DNA of 64,000 nt from Mucilaginibacter pankratovii (GTDB taxonomy: Bacteria > Bacteroidota > Bacteroidia > Sphingobacteriales > Sphingobacteriaceae), in NCBI RefSeq assembly GCF_014773265.1, contig NZ_JACWMY010000012.1, positions 166,240 to 230,239 of the forward strand, read 5' to 3'. The translations under genes and the position numbers were made by a program. Of the stretch, positions 52,087 through 60,083 are shown in pieces. The notes beneath the pieces are model-generated. The model was not told the origin of the DNA, made no database searches, and saw nothing but the letters and a program-made list of their open reading frames with translations. How positions within the stretch are numbered: position 1 is the stretch's first letter; each line of letters opens with the position of its first letter.

Positions 52087-52095
52087 TATAAGCAA

Positions 52096-52779
52096 TTATA
52101 GGTATTTCATTTTTTTGAGGTAATCCACCCAAATTACGTAAGCTTCGGGTTTTAAATGGAGGCCTTCATAGGTGTACTCGTCTTTCAGTCGCCCGTTCTT
52201 ATCAGCAAAAAGAGGCGTGAGGGTGATGTAGGTATAATCCATCGCCGTGGCGTTGGCTTTGAGCATAGCGTTTACCTTTGGGATATGCTCTGCTTTATCG
52301 TAGTGTTGCGGAAAACCTGCATGTAATGTATTCAGTGGAAGGATGCTCTGCACATATATTTTGGTGTTCGGGCTTTTGGTGTGCACTTGTTTAATGATCT
52401 TGAAATAATTATAGGCGATCACCGAATCGGGGATGTCCTTGCCGATATCGTTGATGCCGATGAGGATGAAGAGTTTTTTCGGCTCGCGATCGGTAACGTC
52501 GTCCAATCTTTTCAGTAGCCCAAACGTAATATCGCCGCCAATGCCACGGTTGAGTACGGTGGTATCGTTCAGCAGTTTCGCCCAGTTGCCGGCCTCGGTA
52601 ATGCTGTTGCCCAAAAAGATGGTAACGCCTTTAACTATGGGCTGCTTGCTGAATATGGCAAGGCGCTGCGGGGTATGCTCGGGGATGAATGGGATGGTAT
52701 CGAACAGGTTTTGGTTGGTCGGTTTTTTTTGTGCACAAGCCATCATTGGCAAAAGCAGTAACAGGAAAATGTATTTCAT
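52096..52779 (-). CDS. SGNH/GDSL-family esterase
   Basis: 227 residues. Signal peptide/lipobox region MMACAQ near residue 16 (MAC; possible lipoprotein). SGNH blocks: block I IFLGNSITEAGNW with the catalytic serine, block II RGIGGD, block III ILIGINDIGKD, block V YEGLHLKPEAY with the catalytic histidine (the usual D of DGLH is E). Such enzymes deacetylate carbohydrates, for example pectin or xylan side groups. Periplasmic. As first gene of the minus-strand sugar cluster it may prepare acetylated substrate for the rhamnosidase. Confidence 0.88.
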   Translation of the reverse strand: MKYIFLLLLLPMMACAQKKPTNQNLFDTIPFIPEHTPQRLAIFSKQPIVKGVTIFLGNSITEAGNWAKLLNDTTVLNRGIGGDITFGLLKRLDDVTDREPKKLFILIGINDIGKDIPDSVIAYNYFKIIKQVHTKSPNTKIYVQSILPLNTLHAGFPQHYDKAEHIPKVNAMLKANATAMDYTYITLTPLFADKNGRLKDEYTYEGLHLKPEAYVIWVDYLKKMKYL

Positions 52780-52864
52780 TGTAGTTTATGTTGGCAGCTA
52801 AAAATAATAAAAAGGAACCGGGATGGGGCGGATTTTTAAGATTTATTGGTTTTTTTAAAATTTA

Positions 52865-52976
52865 GCTGCCGCGAGTTTTCAACCCGGGGTGTGCATATGG
52901 TCAGCTTTCAGCTGACGCACGCTGGAAGCTTGCAATGTGCCTGCCGCAAGATACGCTGCGCCAATCTCGCGGCAGC
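52865..52976. repeat. Inverted-repeat element related to 41834-41920
   Basis: Perfect 11-bp ends GCTGCCGCGAG (52865-52875) and CTCGCGGCAGC (52966-52976). The interior holds TCAGCT-TTC-AGCTGA and GCTTTCAGC/GCTGGAAGC arms. AGATACGCTGCGCCAATCTCGC (about 52949-52970) matches the element at 41834-41920. Confidence 0.65.
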
Positions 52977-53197
52977 AAAAAATAATATAAGCAAAATTAC
53001 CGGTGAATAAAAGTGCTTTGTATGTTAACCCTGTAAAACGTAATAAGTTGATTATTTGATATTTAAAAAGTTAACATATGAAAATGTGTAAACTTTTGTA
53101 AACTTTTTTATCCTTGACGGTAGATACGCCTCGAACAGAAACAGCTAGCGAGGTACTGATAAATCATAGCGACGGGTTTCGAACCTTTGAACTGCTT

Positions 53198-53335
53198 CCT
53201 GTCGCTTGCATATTTAACTCACCCCGACATCGCTATCGCTTGTCGACCCTCTCTGCTCCGCAAAGAGGGTGAAGAAAAAAAACTCCCCTCTTTCCAAAGG
53301 AGAGAGGGGCTGGCGGTGAGTTAACTCGTGATGCG
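53198..53335. repeat. Dispersed palindromic repeat, family A, full copy
   Basis: Inverted ends AACTCACC (53216-53223) and GGTGAGTT (53315-53322), a palindromic core at 53246-53270 with one change from the copies near 6138 and 17, and a second arm (53283-53310) that has drifted to CCCCTCTTTCCAAAGGAGAG. The flanks beyond the inverted ends match those of the 6 kb copy. Confidence 0.75.
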
Positions 53336-53357
53336 GTCATGCCCGCTATCTTAATTA

Positions 53358-53392
53358 ACCATAGCAATGGGTTTCAAACCCATCGCTATGGT
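53358..53392. repeat. Long hairpin at the clpP 3' end
   Basis: ACCATAGC (53358-53365) pairs with GCTATGGT (53385-53392), then one A/C mismatch, then ATGGGTTT (53367-53374) with AAACCCAT (53376-53383). A partial copy lies at about 53165-53185. It could act as a transcript end for clpP, which stops at 53426, although there is no T tract. Confidence 0.6.
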
Positions 53393-53425
53393 GTTTAATA
53401 ATCCTAAAAAATCCAATGAATCCCC

Positions 53426-54121
53426 TCAATCCCGGTTCCGGTGTGGGGTTAATATTTCATCAATCATCCCAAACTCCAGGGCTTCGGCGGCTATCATCCA
53501 GTGGTCGCGGTCGGATACTTGGTACACGCGCTCGTAGGGTTGGCCGGTGTGCAGGGAGGTGATCTCATACAATTCCTTCTTCATTTTGGTTACCTGTATG
53601 GCGGCTATCTCGATATCTGCTGCCGTACCCTGTGCCCCGCCGGATGGCTGGTGCATCATTACCCGTGAATGAGGGAGGGCGGCGCGTTTGCCTTTTGTGC
53701 CGGCGCAAAGCAGTACCTGCGCCATAGAGGCTGCCATGCCGGTGCAGATGGTGGCAACATCGGGCGAAATGAACTGCATGGTATCGTAAATGCCCAGTCC
53801 GGCATACACCGAGCCGCCTGGCGAGTTGATATAGATCTGGATATCCCTTTTGGCATCTGCCGATTGCAGGAAGAGCAATTGCGCCTGTATGATGTTGGCC
53901 ACATGGTCGTCCACAGCGGTGCCCAGAAAGATGATGCGGTCCATCATTAGCCGACTGAAAACATCCATCTGCGAGATGTTAAGCTGGCGCTCTTCCAAAA
54001 TATTGGGCGTCATGCCCATGGGCAGGGTGGCGGTGTTTACCCGGCTGATAAACCTATCCACATGTAAACTATTGACATGGCGGTGCCTCACCGCGTATTT
54101 GCGGAATTCATTTGTATTCAT
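53426..54121 (-). CDS. clpP: ATP-dependent Clp protease proteolytic subunit
   Basis: 231 residues from the ATG at 54121; an upstream start would extend into the palindromic repeat. ClpP is the serine-protease chamber that degrades unfolded substrates fed by ClpA/X ATPases. The catalytic serine is S132 (TGMAASMAQ) and the histidine H157 (RVMMHQPSGG). YINSPGGSVYAGLGIYDTMQ precedes them. The sequence is close to the usual Bacteroidota ClpP (ILEERQLNISQMDVFSRLMMDRIIFLG-type block). It is not next to clpX or tig here, so it may be an additional copy; another clpP in the genome would decide this. Confidence 0.94.
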   Translation of the reverse strand: MNTNEFRKYAVRHRHVNSLHVDRFISRVNTATLPMGMTPNILEERQLNISQMDVFSRLMMDRIIFLGTAVDDHVANIIQAQLLFLQSADAKRDIQIYINSPGGSVYAGLGIYDTMQFISPDVATICTGMAASMAQVLLCAGTKGKRAALPHSRVMMHQPSGGAQGTAADIEIAAIQVTKMKKELYEITSLHTGQPYERVYQVSDRDHWMIAAEALEFGMIDEILTPHRNRD

Positions 54122-54151
54122 TTTTATAAAATTTAGTTGGTGTTTGCGTGA

Positions 54152-54237
54152 AGCCTCATCCCAACCCTTCTCCAAAGGAGAAGGGCTTTTTTGTTTTTCT
54201 TTAAGCCCTCTCCTTTGGAGAGGATTTAGGTGAGGCT
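54152..54237. repeat. Palindromic repeat with AGCCTCA ends
   Basis: AGCCTCA (54152-54158) and TGAGGCT (54231-54237) bracket two inner palindromes around CTCCAAAGGAGA (about 54170-54181) and CTCCTTTGGAGA (about 54209-54220). The right end supplies the stop codon of the small gene at 54236, and the left end is 30 bases from the clpP start. Related in design to family A (TCTCCTTTGGAGAGG-type core). Confidence 0.7.
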
Positions 54238-54502
54238 ATCGGAATAAACCCATTATCTTTTGCCTGAAGCTTTGGTGCTGCGGCAGGGTGAACAGTTGGT
54301 TGTGCACATCTCCTATGATGCTTATCAGGTTTTTACGCCCATATTGCTGCACCAGCCCGAGGGTTTGTTTGTGCCATTGTACTTTTAACGGTAATTCGGC
54401 ATCAAGCAAAAGCTTGGCCTCAAAAAGCAGGGCCTCACCGGGGGCGGCTGTGCCTTGTACGTGCTCGTCTATCTGCTGTATCTCAGTCAATAAAGTCCTC
54501 AT
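54236..54502 (-). CDS. Small protein overlapping the sigma-factor gene
   Basis: 88 residues from the ATG at 54502, which lies inside the end of the sigma-factor gene (20-base overlap, so coupled translation). Sequence features: acidic N-terminal half (LTEIQQIDEHVQG), helical rather than membranous, ending KIMGLFR. An upstream start at 54514 is possible. I recognise no family. The tight overlap with a sigma factor suggests an anti-sigma or co-regulator role, but no zinc-binding HxxxCxxC or transmembrane segment supports that. Confidence 0.6.
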   Translation of the reverse strand: MRTLLTEIQQIDEHVQGTAAPGEALLFEAKLLLDAELPLKVQWHKQTLGLVQQYGRKNLISIIGDVHNQLFTLPQHQSFRQKIMGLFR

Positions 54503-55022
54503 AAGCCAATGCATTTTGTTTAATGGTTTCGCGTACTTTTTCCAGGCATTTGTATTTCTGCACGGTTACCGATCGTTCACCCGAGTAGCCAAACAGGCCG
54601 GCTATTTGTTTCATGGGCAGCTTATCGTAATAAAAGGCACTCAATATATCCATGCACTTTTGGCCCGCGGTTTCCAGGTAGTGCAGTAGTTTTTCGGCAG
54701 CGGGCTGCGGTTCTGCTTCGTCGGGCAGGTCAAAACCTTCAAATTCATCCAGCGAGATATCATACCGCCCGTCTTTGAATTTTTTAAACCACAGGTGTTT
54801 AGCAATGCCCAGCAGGTAAGCACTTTCAGTTTTTTGCAGTTCCAGTTTCCCGGCGGCGGCTTTCTCGTAATAGATCACCAGCGCGTCCTGGAAAACATCC
54901 CGGGCATCATCAAACGAGCCGCCCAATTTGGCTACATACCTTGCCACCAGTGGAAAGGCGCTTTTGTAAAGCCGCATTATCAGCTTTTCGGTTTCGGCGT
55001 GTGTGTTGTTTACTGGCATCAT
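54483..55022 (-). CDS. ECF-type RNA polymerase sigma factor
   Basis: 179 residues. Region 2 is visible as SFDDARDVFQDALVIYYEKAAAG (sigma-70 region 2.2 -like DVFQDA), and region 4 as LSAFYYDKLPMKQIAGLFGYSGERSVTVQKYKCLEKVRE, a helix-turn-helix. Binds core RNA polymerase and directs it to stress-type promoters. No anti-sigma factor with a recognisable domain is adjacent apart from the overlapping 88-residue protein. Upstream lies a 713-base gene-free region of repeats, where its promoter must be. Confidence 0.9.
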   Translation of the reverse strand: MMPVNNTHAETEKLIMRLYKSAFPLVARYVAKLGGSFDDARDVFQDALVIYYEKAAAGKLELQKTESAYLLGIAKHLWFKKFKDGRYDISLDEFEGFDLPDEAEPQPAAEKLLHYLETAGQKCMDILSAFYYDKLPMKQIAGLFGYSGERSVTVQKYKCLEKVRETIKQNALAYEDFID

Positions 55023-55735
55023 ATCCGCGTTTAATAGTATGTGCAGGATTTGGGAGGATTATCACCCTAAGGTGAGATTTTTTTTTCTGAACTCGAATTT
55101 AAGGAATTTTAAGAACTTACAGAATGCCTGTCGTAGCTCAAGTTCTGTCCATTCGTTAATTCCTTAAATTCGAGTTCGGAATTTTCCGCGGTAGGGATAG
55201 GAGCGGAAAACCCACAGCCGTGTGTTGGGTTGCGGGCGGGCAGGGGCGAGGATTTGCAGCGTATAGCCCGGGCTGAAAGCACCGCCCCTTTAAATTCTTT
55301 ATTCTTAAATGAAATCATCGTCCGCTCATTGCCGCGGGGCTACTACTTTTTTCTTGAAAAAAAAGTAGCAAAAATTCAAGTCAGCAGAAAGGCTTCTTTG
55401 CCGCACGGGCCTTTGCCCTGCAAAGCGTACAGAACCGCGGGCTGGGAAAATTTGCCCCTCGCTTCGCCGCTCACGCCCCGCGCTTCTGCAAACATTCCCT
55501 ATGCCCTTCCTGCCGCACCGCCCACCACGTTCTGCCCGCTTTCGCCCGAAGCTCTTCTGCCGACGTTCTAAAAATCTTTCGTAAAAGCATTCAGTAATCT
55601 TAAAATCCCATAATGAGAAAATCAAGGTTCAGATAATTTCTACCAAACCAGTAGAATATTGCTTTAAAATCCTATTTTTAGCGCCGCAAATGCCGGTGCA
55701 GGTTTACCGGCTATTATTCAAGGTAACACACGTAA
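55023..55735. other. 713-base gene-free region of nested repeats
   Basis: No credible gene: long frames across 55230-55625 lack protein-like composition and read through repeats. Contents: a nested palindrome (55085-55181), a paired motif GGGATAGGAGCGGAAAACCC (55194-55213) and GGATTTGCAGCGTATAGCCC (55250-55269), a GC-rich stretch to about 55290, a CTACTTTTTTC/GAAAAAAAAGTAG hairpin (55343-55368) leading a ~220-base GC-rich block (55370-55580) and an AT-rich leader for lysC. Confidence 0.65.
55085..55181. repeat. Nested inverted repeat with 20-bp perfect arms
   Basis: The 20 bases GAACTCGAATTTAAGGAATT (55089-55108) are the exact reverse complement of 55158-55177; pairing extends a few bases further out with one G-U. 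An inner pair AGAACTT (55112-55118) and AAGTTCT (55140-55146) sits within. Confidence 0.8.
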
Positions 55736-57046
55736 ATGAAAGTTTTAAAATTTGGCGGTACATCGGTGGGAAGCCCCGACCGTATGAAGAAACTGCTGGA
55801 TATCATCAACCCCGCCGAGCAGCAAATTGTAGTGCTGTCGGCCGTATCGGGCACTACAAATAGTTTGGTAGAAATTGGACAGGCGTACCTCGCAGGCGAT
55901 AAGCAGAAGGCGGCCCAACTCATCACCATTTTAAAAGGTAAGTACGAAGTATTTATTAAGGAACTTTTAGAGACACCAGAGTTTTACGAACAGGGTAAAG
56001 AGGTTATTGACTACCATTTCCGTTTATTAAGCGGACTGGCCAACGACCTGTTCACCCCCATAGAAGATAAAATTATTTTAGCGCAGGGCGAATTACTCTC
56101 CACCACGCTTTACCATATTTACCTCAAAGAGATCGGCGTACCATCGGTATTGCTGCCTGCTTTGGAGTTTATGAAGACCGATGAGGACAGCGAACCTATC
56201 GTCGACCATATCACCTCGCAGCTTACACCGCTGTTGGAAAAAAACAAGGACAATAACCTGTTCATCACCCAGGGTTACATTTGCCGCAACGCTTTTGGCG
56301 AGGTAGATAACCTGCGTCGCGGCGGCAGCGATTATACCGCATCCCTGATCGGCGCGGGCATCCGCAGCGAGGAAGTGCAGATATGGACCGATATTGACGG
56401 GATGCACAATAACGACCCACGGATTGTAAAAGGTACCAAACCTATCGCCCAGCTGTCTTTCGACGAAGCGGCCGAGCTGGCATACTTTGGCGCGAAGATA
56501 TTGCACCCGCAAAGCGTGTTCCCGGCGCAAAAGTATAAGATCCCCGTGCGTTTACTGAACACTATGGATCCGCAGGCTGCCGGTACTTTAATTACCAACG
56601 ACAGCGAGAAGGACAGAATAAAATCCATAGCCGCTAAGGACGATATTACCGCTATAAAGATCCAGAGCAGCCGGATGCTGCTGGCGCATGGCTTTTTACG
56701 CCGCGTTTTTGAGGTGTTTGAGCGTTACCGCACCAGTATTGATATGATCACCACATCGGAAGTAGCGGTTTCGGTTACTATTGATGATACCACTTACCTG
56801 GGCGAGATAACCAAAGAACTTGGCGCTTACGGCACCGTAGATATTGATGTGAACCAAACCATTGTTTGCGTGGTAGGCGATTTTGGTGCCGAGAAGCATG
56901 GCTATGCAGCCCGTGTGCTGGAAGCTATCAAGCATATCCCGGTGAGGATGATCTCTTATGGCGGCAGCGACCATAACATGAGCCTGCTGATAAAAACAGA
57001 AGATAAAGTAGAGGCGCTGAGAAGCTTGCATAACAGGCTGTTTTAA
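55736..57046 (+). CDS. lysC: Aspartate kinase (monofunctional)
   Basis: 436 residues. Phosphorylates L-aspartate, the first step to lysine, threonine and methionine. Amino acid kinase domain with KFGGTSVGS (residues 4-12), RGGSDYTASLIGAGI and EIQIWTDIDGMHNNDPR-like EVQIWTDID; then two ACT domains (ITAIKIQSSRMLLAHGFL and CVVGDFGAEKHGYAARVLEAI), which in this family sense lysine. No fused homoserine dehydrogenase, so lysine-branch function is likely given lysA nearby. Cytoplasmic. The next gene lies 196 bases downstream after a repeat. Confidence 0.94.
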   Translation: MKVLKFGGTSVGSPDRMKKLLDIINPAEQQIVVLSAVSGTTNSLVEIGQAYLAGDKQKAAQLITILKGKYEVFIKELLETPEFYEQGKEVIDYHFRLLSGLANDLFTPIEDKIILAQGELLSTTLYHIYLKEIGVPSVLLPALEFMKTDEDSEPIVDHITSQLTPLLEKNKDNNLFITQGYICRNAFGEVDNLRRGGSDYTASLIGAGIRSEEVQIWTDIDGMHNNDPRIVKGTKPIAQLSFDEAAELAYFGAKILHPQSVFPAQKYKIPVRLLNTMDPQAAGTLITNDSEKDRIKSIAAKDDITAIKIQSSRMLLAHGFLRRVFEVFERYRTSIDMITTSEVAVSVTIDDTTYLGEITKELGAYGTVDIDVNQTIVCVVGDFGAEKHGYAARVLEAIKHIPVRMISYGGSDHNMSLLIKTEDKVEALRSLHNRLF

Positions 57047-57070
57047 TTTCGGATTTCGATTTCGGATCTA
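57046..57070. repeat. ATTTCGGATTTCGATTTCGG direct repeats
   Basis: Two to three imperfect copies of ATTTCGG follow the lysC stop. The reverse complement, CCGAAATCCGAAAT, occurs inside lysA at 58241-58255, so the same sequence family appears in both places. Confidence 0.6.
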
Positions 57071-57123
57071 TTAATAAAAACAGATTTGACAACTCTGTAA
57101 GAGTTGTCAAATCATAACCACCG

Positions 57124-57220
57124 CGTCATTGCGAGGTACGAAGCAATCCTCGGCAAGCAGGTCGGATTTGCAAAGTTGCCCTGCTAACCGATGATTGCCG
57201 CGCTATCGCTCGCAAGGACG
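57124..57220. repeat. Dispersed inverted repeat (CGTCATTGCGAG family)
   Basis: CGTCATTGCGAG (57124-57135) and CTCGCAAGGACG (57209-57220) are inverted with one mismatch; GAAGCAATC and GATTGC arms lie inside. I know the CGTCATTGCGAGGTACGAAGCAATC pattern as a common Bacteroidota intergenic repeat. It separates lysC and lysA. Confidence 0.75.
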
Positions 57221-57242
57221 TGTTGGAAAATAAGATACTACA

Positions 57243-58433
57243 ATGTTCAAACAAGATACCATAGAACGCTTTAAGGGGATAGAGACCCCATTTTATTACT
57301 ACAACATGGATGTGTTGCGGCAAACGCTTGATGCATGCCGTGATGCTTCATCGCAATACGGTTTCCATGTGCATTATGCCATGAAGGCTAACTTTAATAC
57401 TAAAGTTATTGATGCGGTACAATCTTATGGTTTTGGTGCCGATTGCGTAAGCGGAAACGAGGTGAAAGCCGCTATTGAGCATGGTTTTGATAAAAGCAAA
57501 GTTGTTTTTGCGGGCGTGGGTAAATCTGATAAAGAAATAAACCTGGCGCTGGATGCGGACATCTTCTGCTTCAACGTAGAATCGATACAGGAGCTGGAGA
57601 TCATCAACGGCTTGGCCAAAGCAAAAAATAAAGTAGCCGGCATTGCTATCCGTATCAACCCAAATGTTGATGCGCATACGCACCATTTTATCACCACAGG
57701 TTTGGATGAGAACAAGTTTGGTATCAACACCTGGCAGCTGAATGATGTGGTGGAGATGTTGCGCAAATGCACCAACCTGAAGTTCTTAGGCATCCATTTC
57801 CACATCGGCTCGCAGATTACGGATATGGAGGTGTACAAAAACCTTTGTACCCGCATTAACGAAATGCAGGATTGGTTTGAGAACCACGGCTTTGCTATAA
57901 AAATATTGAATACCGGCGGCGGCCTGGGTGTGGATTATCACAACCCGGACGGTAACACCATCCCCGATTTTGAAAGCTATTTTAAAGTGTTTAAAAAATT
58001 CCTGAACGTAAAACCCGGCCAGGAAGTGCATTTTGAACTGGGCCGCGCTTTAGTTGCTCAGTCAGCATCGCTGATCTCCCGTGTGCTTTATGTTAAAATA
58101 GGACAGAAGAAGAACTTCCTCATCCTTGATGCGGGCATGACCGAACTGATCCGCCCGATGCTTTACCAGGCGTATCATGTTATCGAAAACTTGAGTCAGG
58201 AATCAGGAATCAAGAATCAAGACAAATCCGAAATTGAACATCCGAAATCCGAAATGAAATATGATGTTGTCGGCCCCATTTGCGAGAGCACGGATTGTTT
58301 CCGCAAGGATGTTGATCTGTCGGAATCATTCCGTGGCGACCTGATAGCTGTACGCACCGCAGGCGCTTATGGCGAGGTGATGGCATCACACTATAACCTG
58401 CGCGATATGGTGCAATCGGTGTATTCCTCTTAA
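57243..58433 (+). CDS. lysA: Diaminopimelate decarboxylase, with in-frame repeat-derived insert
   Basis: 396 residues. Removes CO2 from meso-diaminopimelate to give L-lysine. PLP lysine K48 in HYAMKANFN; GIHFHIGSQITDMEVY, NTGGGLGVDYH and the FELGRALVAQSASLISRVLY block bind PLP; the active-site cysteine is in CESTDCF. Residues about 318-339 (QESGIKNQDKSEIEHPKSEM) are not part of the family sequence: they replace the short loop before YDVVGP and are encoded by repeat-like DNA (58194-58259, AATCAGGAATCAAGAATCAA, then CCGAAATCCGAAAT). The frame is kept, so the enzyme may still work. Final 4 bases overlap the convergent gene. Confidence 0.94.
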   Translation: MFKQDTIERFKGIETPFYYYNMDVLRQTLDACRDASSQYGFHVHYAMKANFNTKVIDAVQSYGFGADCVSGNEVKAAIEHGFDKSKVVFAGVGKSDKEINLALDADIFCFNVESIQELEIINGLAKAKNKVAGIAIRINPNVDAHTHHFITTGLDENKFGINTWQLNDVVEMLRKCTNLKFLGIHFHIGSQITDMEVYKNLCTRINEMQDWFENHGFAIKILNTGGGLGVDYHNPDGNTIPDFESYFKVFKKFLNVKPGQEVHFELGRALVAQSASLISRVLYVKIGQKKNFLILDAGMTELIRPMLYQAYHVIENLSQESGIKNQDKSEIEHPKSEMKYDVVGPICESTDCFRKDVDLSESFRGDLIAVRTAGAYGEVMASHYNLRDMVQSVYSS

Positions 58434-59224
58434 AATTTGTAAGCTAAACCTAATTGCGATGAACCGGCGGTGTAACCGTATACGGATCCAATGGCAAAGG
58501 TGGTGTGAAAGTTGAAATGCTTGTAACCTACAAAACTGGTAAAGCCAGAGGTAGATGAGTTATTGGTATTGAATGAGCTGCCTGTTGGCCTCAGGTCGCG
58601 GTTGATTTTGCCGGGCGTGTGGTTGGCAAAAAGCTTAAAACCGAAATTGGTGGTCTCGTTCGCCTTTACAATAAACTCGCTGAAAATACCATAGGTAAAC
58701 AGTTGTGGCTGCGCCGCGCTTTGTACGTTGGGTTGCCCCACCTGCGCTTTGCGGAAAGCAAGGAAATCTCCGCCCTCGTGGGTGTACGATAGGTCTACCC
58801 CAATGAGTCTGAAATCCGTTTTTTTGGTGCTCAGGTAAAATGAAGTGGAGCCGTTAAAACCATATCCCGAAAAACTTTTATTAATGAACAGGTTATTCGT
58901 GGCAGTCCCCGTTGTGGTTGTTTGGGTTTGTGTATACACCCCGGTATAACCCATAACCCCATAACTAAAGTTAAAATGTGGTATGGTGCGCGACTGATAG
59001 ATGTTAAGCACGCCGCTATTTGAACTCCCCTGCCCGCCAGCGCCGCTCTGCGCCAAATAAGCGCCCGAGGCATATACACGCGTTTTAACCGAATCTTTTG
59101 AGTGCGGCTTTATCATAAACTGCACATCGTTTTGGTACAAACCCGGCGCGTAATAACGGGTTGTGCAGGACGACAACACGCATAAAGTAATAGCAAGTAA
59201 TAAAAGGTGGTTTAGATTTTTCAC
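58430..59224 (-). CDS. Outer-membrane-barrel-like lipoprotein of unknown function
   Basis: 264 residues from a GTG at 59224, chosen because it opens a lipoprotein signal (KNLNHLLLLAITLCVLSSC) with lipobox LSSC; a GTG at 59245 would add seven residues. After the cysteine the protein is rich in alternating aromatic/hydrophobic strands (FNFSYGVMGYTGVY, TSFYLSTKKTDFRLIGVDLSY, TNFGFKLFANHT) ending AGSSQLGLAYKF, typical of an outer-membrane beta-barrel with a terminal phenylalanine. Family not recognised. Located 4-25 bases after the HAD gene stop, so probably cotranscribed with it. Confidence 0.72.
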   Translation of the reverse strand: MKNLNHLLLLAITLCVLSSCTTRYYAPGLYQNDVQFMIKPHSKDSVKTRVYASGAYLAQSGAGGQGSSNSGVLNIYQSRTIPHFNFSYGVMGYTGVYTQTQTTTTGTATNNLFINKSFSGYGFNGSTSFYLSTKKTDFRLIGVDLSYTHEGGDFLAFRKAQVGQPNVQSAAQPQLFTYGIFSEFIVKANETTNFGFKLFANHTPGKINRDLRPTGSSFNTNNSSTSGFTSFVGYKHFNFHTTFAIGSVYGYTAGSSQLGLAYKF

Positions 59225-59248
59225 AGGGGATGTGTTTTGATGCACAAG

Positions 59249-59899
59249 TTAAATCAATCCTTTTATATAATCGTCATTAAAGTCAACAGCAAAATGCAGG
59301 ATGTTATCCCTGTCGGCAAAGTCTTCAATCGGGTGGGTTGTTGTTAAAATAACCGCTTTCATGCCCGCGTTGTGGGCGGCTTCGGCGCCTTTGGGTACAT
59401 CTTCAAACACAATGCAGTCTTCGGGCTTTACGCCAAGTAAAGCAGCCGGTTTGGTGAACGATTCCGGGTCGGGTTTGCTGTGGGTAACATCGTGAGCGCT
59501 TACGATGGCCTTAAAATAGTGCCGGATGTTAAGGTTATCCAGCACAAAATCGATATTGGAAGGGATAGCCGCCGAGCCAATAGCCATTGGGATGCCGGCT
59601 TGGTAAGCGCGCTCCAAAAATTCTGTAAGGCCGGGTAAAAGGGCGAGTTCATCTTTGTATTCGCGGCGGTACTGCTCTTCTTTATCCTCGGATAGTTTAT
59701 CCATTTCGGCATCGGTAAACCTATCGCTACCAAACAGCCGTATCAGTACTTCGGCATTTTTGCCGTACATGTTGTTTTTTATCTCGGTATCGGTAAAGTT
59801 GCCACCAAGTTCCTGGTTTGCTATGCGCGTCCAGGCTTTGGCATGGTAGGGCATATCGTTTACCATAGTGCCGTTCAGGTCGAATATAAATGCTTTCAT
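59249..59899 (-). CDS. HAD-superfamily phosphatase, beta-phosphoglucomutase-like
   Basis: 216 residues. HAD motif I at residues 7-11 is DLNGT, where the usual acid/base aspartate two positions after the nucleophile is asparagine. Motif II is IGSAAIP, the lysine region HSKPDPESF, and motif IV EDVPKGAEAAHNAG. The cap insert (about 15-80) is helical, as in beta-phosphoglucomutases. Substrate unknown; a sugar phosphate is likely. The substitution should change the chemistry (mutase versus phosphatase). Cytoplasmic. It is followed by the beta-barrel lipoprotein. Confidence 0.85.
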   Translation of the reverse strand: MKAFIFDLNGTMVNDMPYHAKAWTRIANQELGGNFTDTEIKNNMYGKNAEVLIRLFGSDRFTDAEMDKLSEDKEEQYRREYKDELALLPGLTEFLERAYQAGIPMAIGSAAIPSNIDFVLDNLNIRHYFKAIVSAHDVTHSKPDPESFTKPAALLGVKPEDCIVFEDVPKGAEAAHNAGMKAVILTTTHPIEDFADRDNILHFAVDFNDDYIKGLI

Positions 59900-60083
59900 C
59901 TGGCGTAAAAATAATTAATACCTGTACAATCCACAGTAAAAGTTTAAGCGTACATCACTTATATAACTCATTACTCATATTGGGAATATATCGCTTTCCA
60001 AAAAATACAACAACGTTGCTTTAATTTTCGTACAACAAAATCTATTATAGTTGAAAACAACAAATACCCGCGCAAATATAATA

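Larger units (their letters stand above)
52780..53425. other. 646-base intergenic region of hairpin repeats, no gene
   Basis: From left: an AT-rich leader of the SGNH gene, an inverted-repeat element (52865-52976), an AT-rich stretch (52985-53110) without structure that I can name, a fragment like CATAGCGACGGGTTTCGAACC (53166-53185), family A repeat (53198-53335) and a long hairpin (53358-53392). The direct neighbours are both minus-strand genes. Confidence 0.65.

Noticed and set aside
55230..55625. Open frames on both strands in the repeat desert
   Set aside because: Composition is that of GC-rich repeats, with no recognisable domain or start signal.
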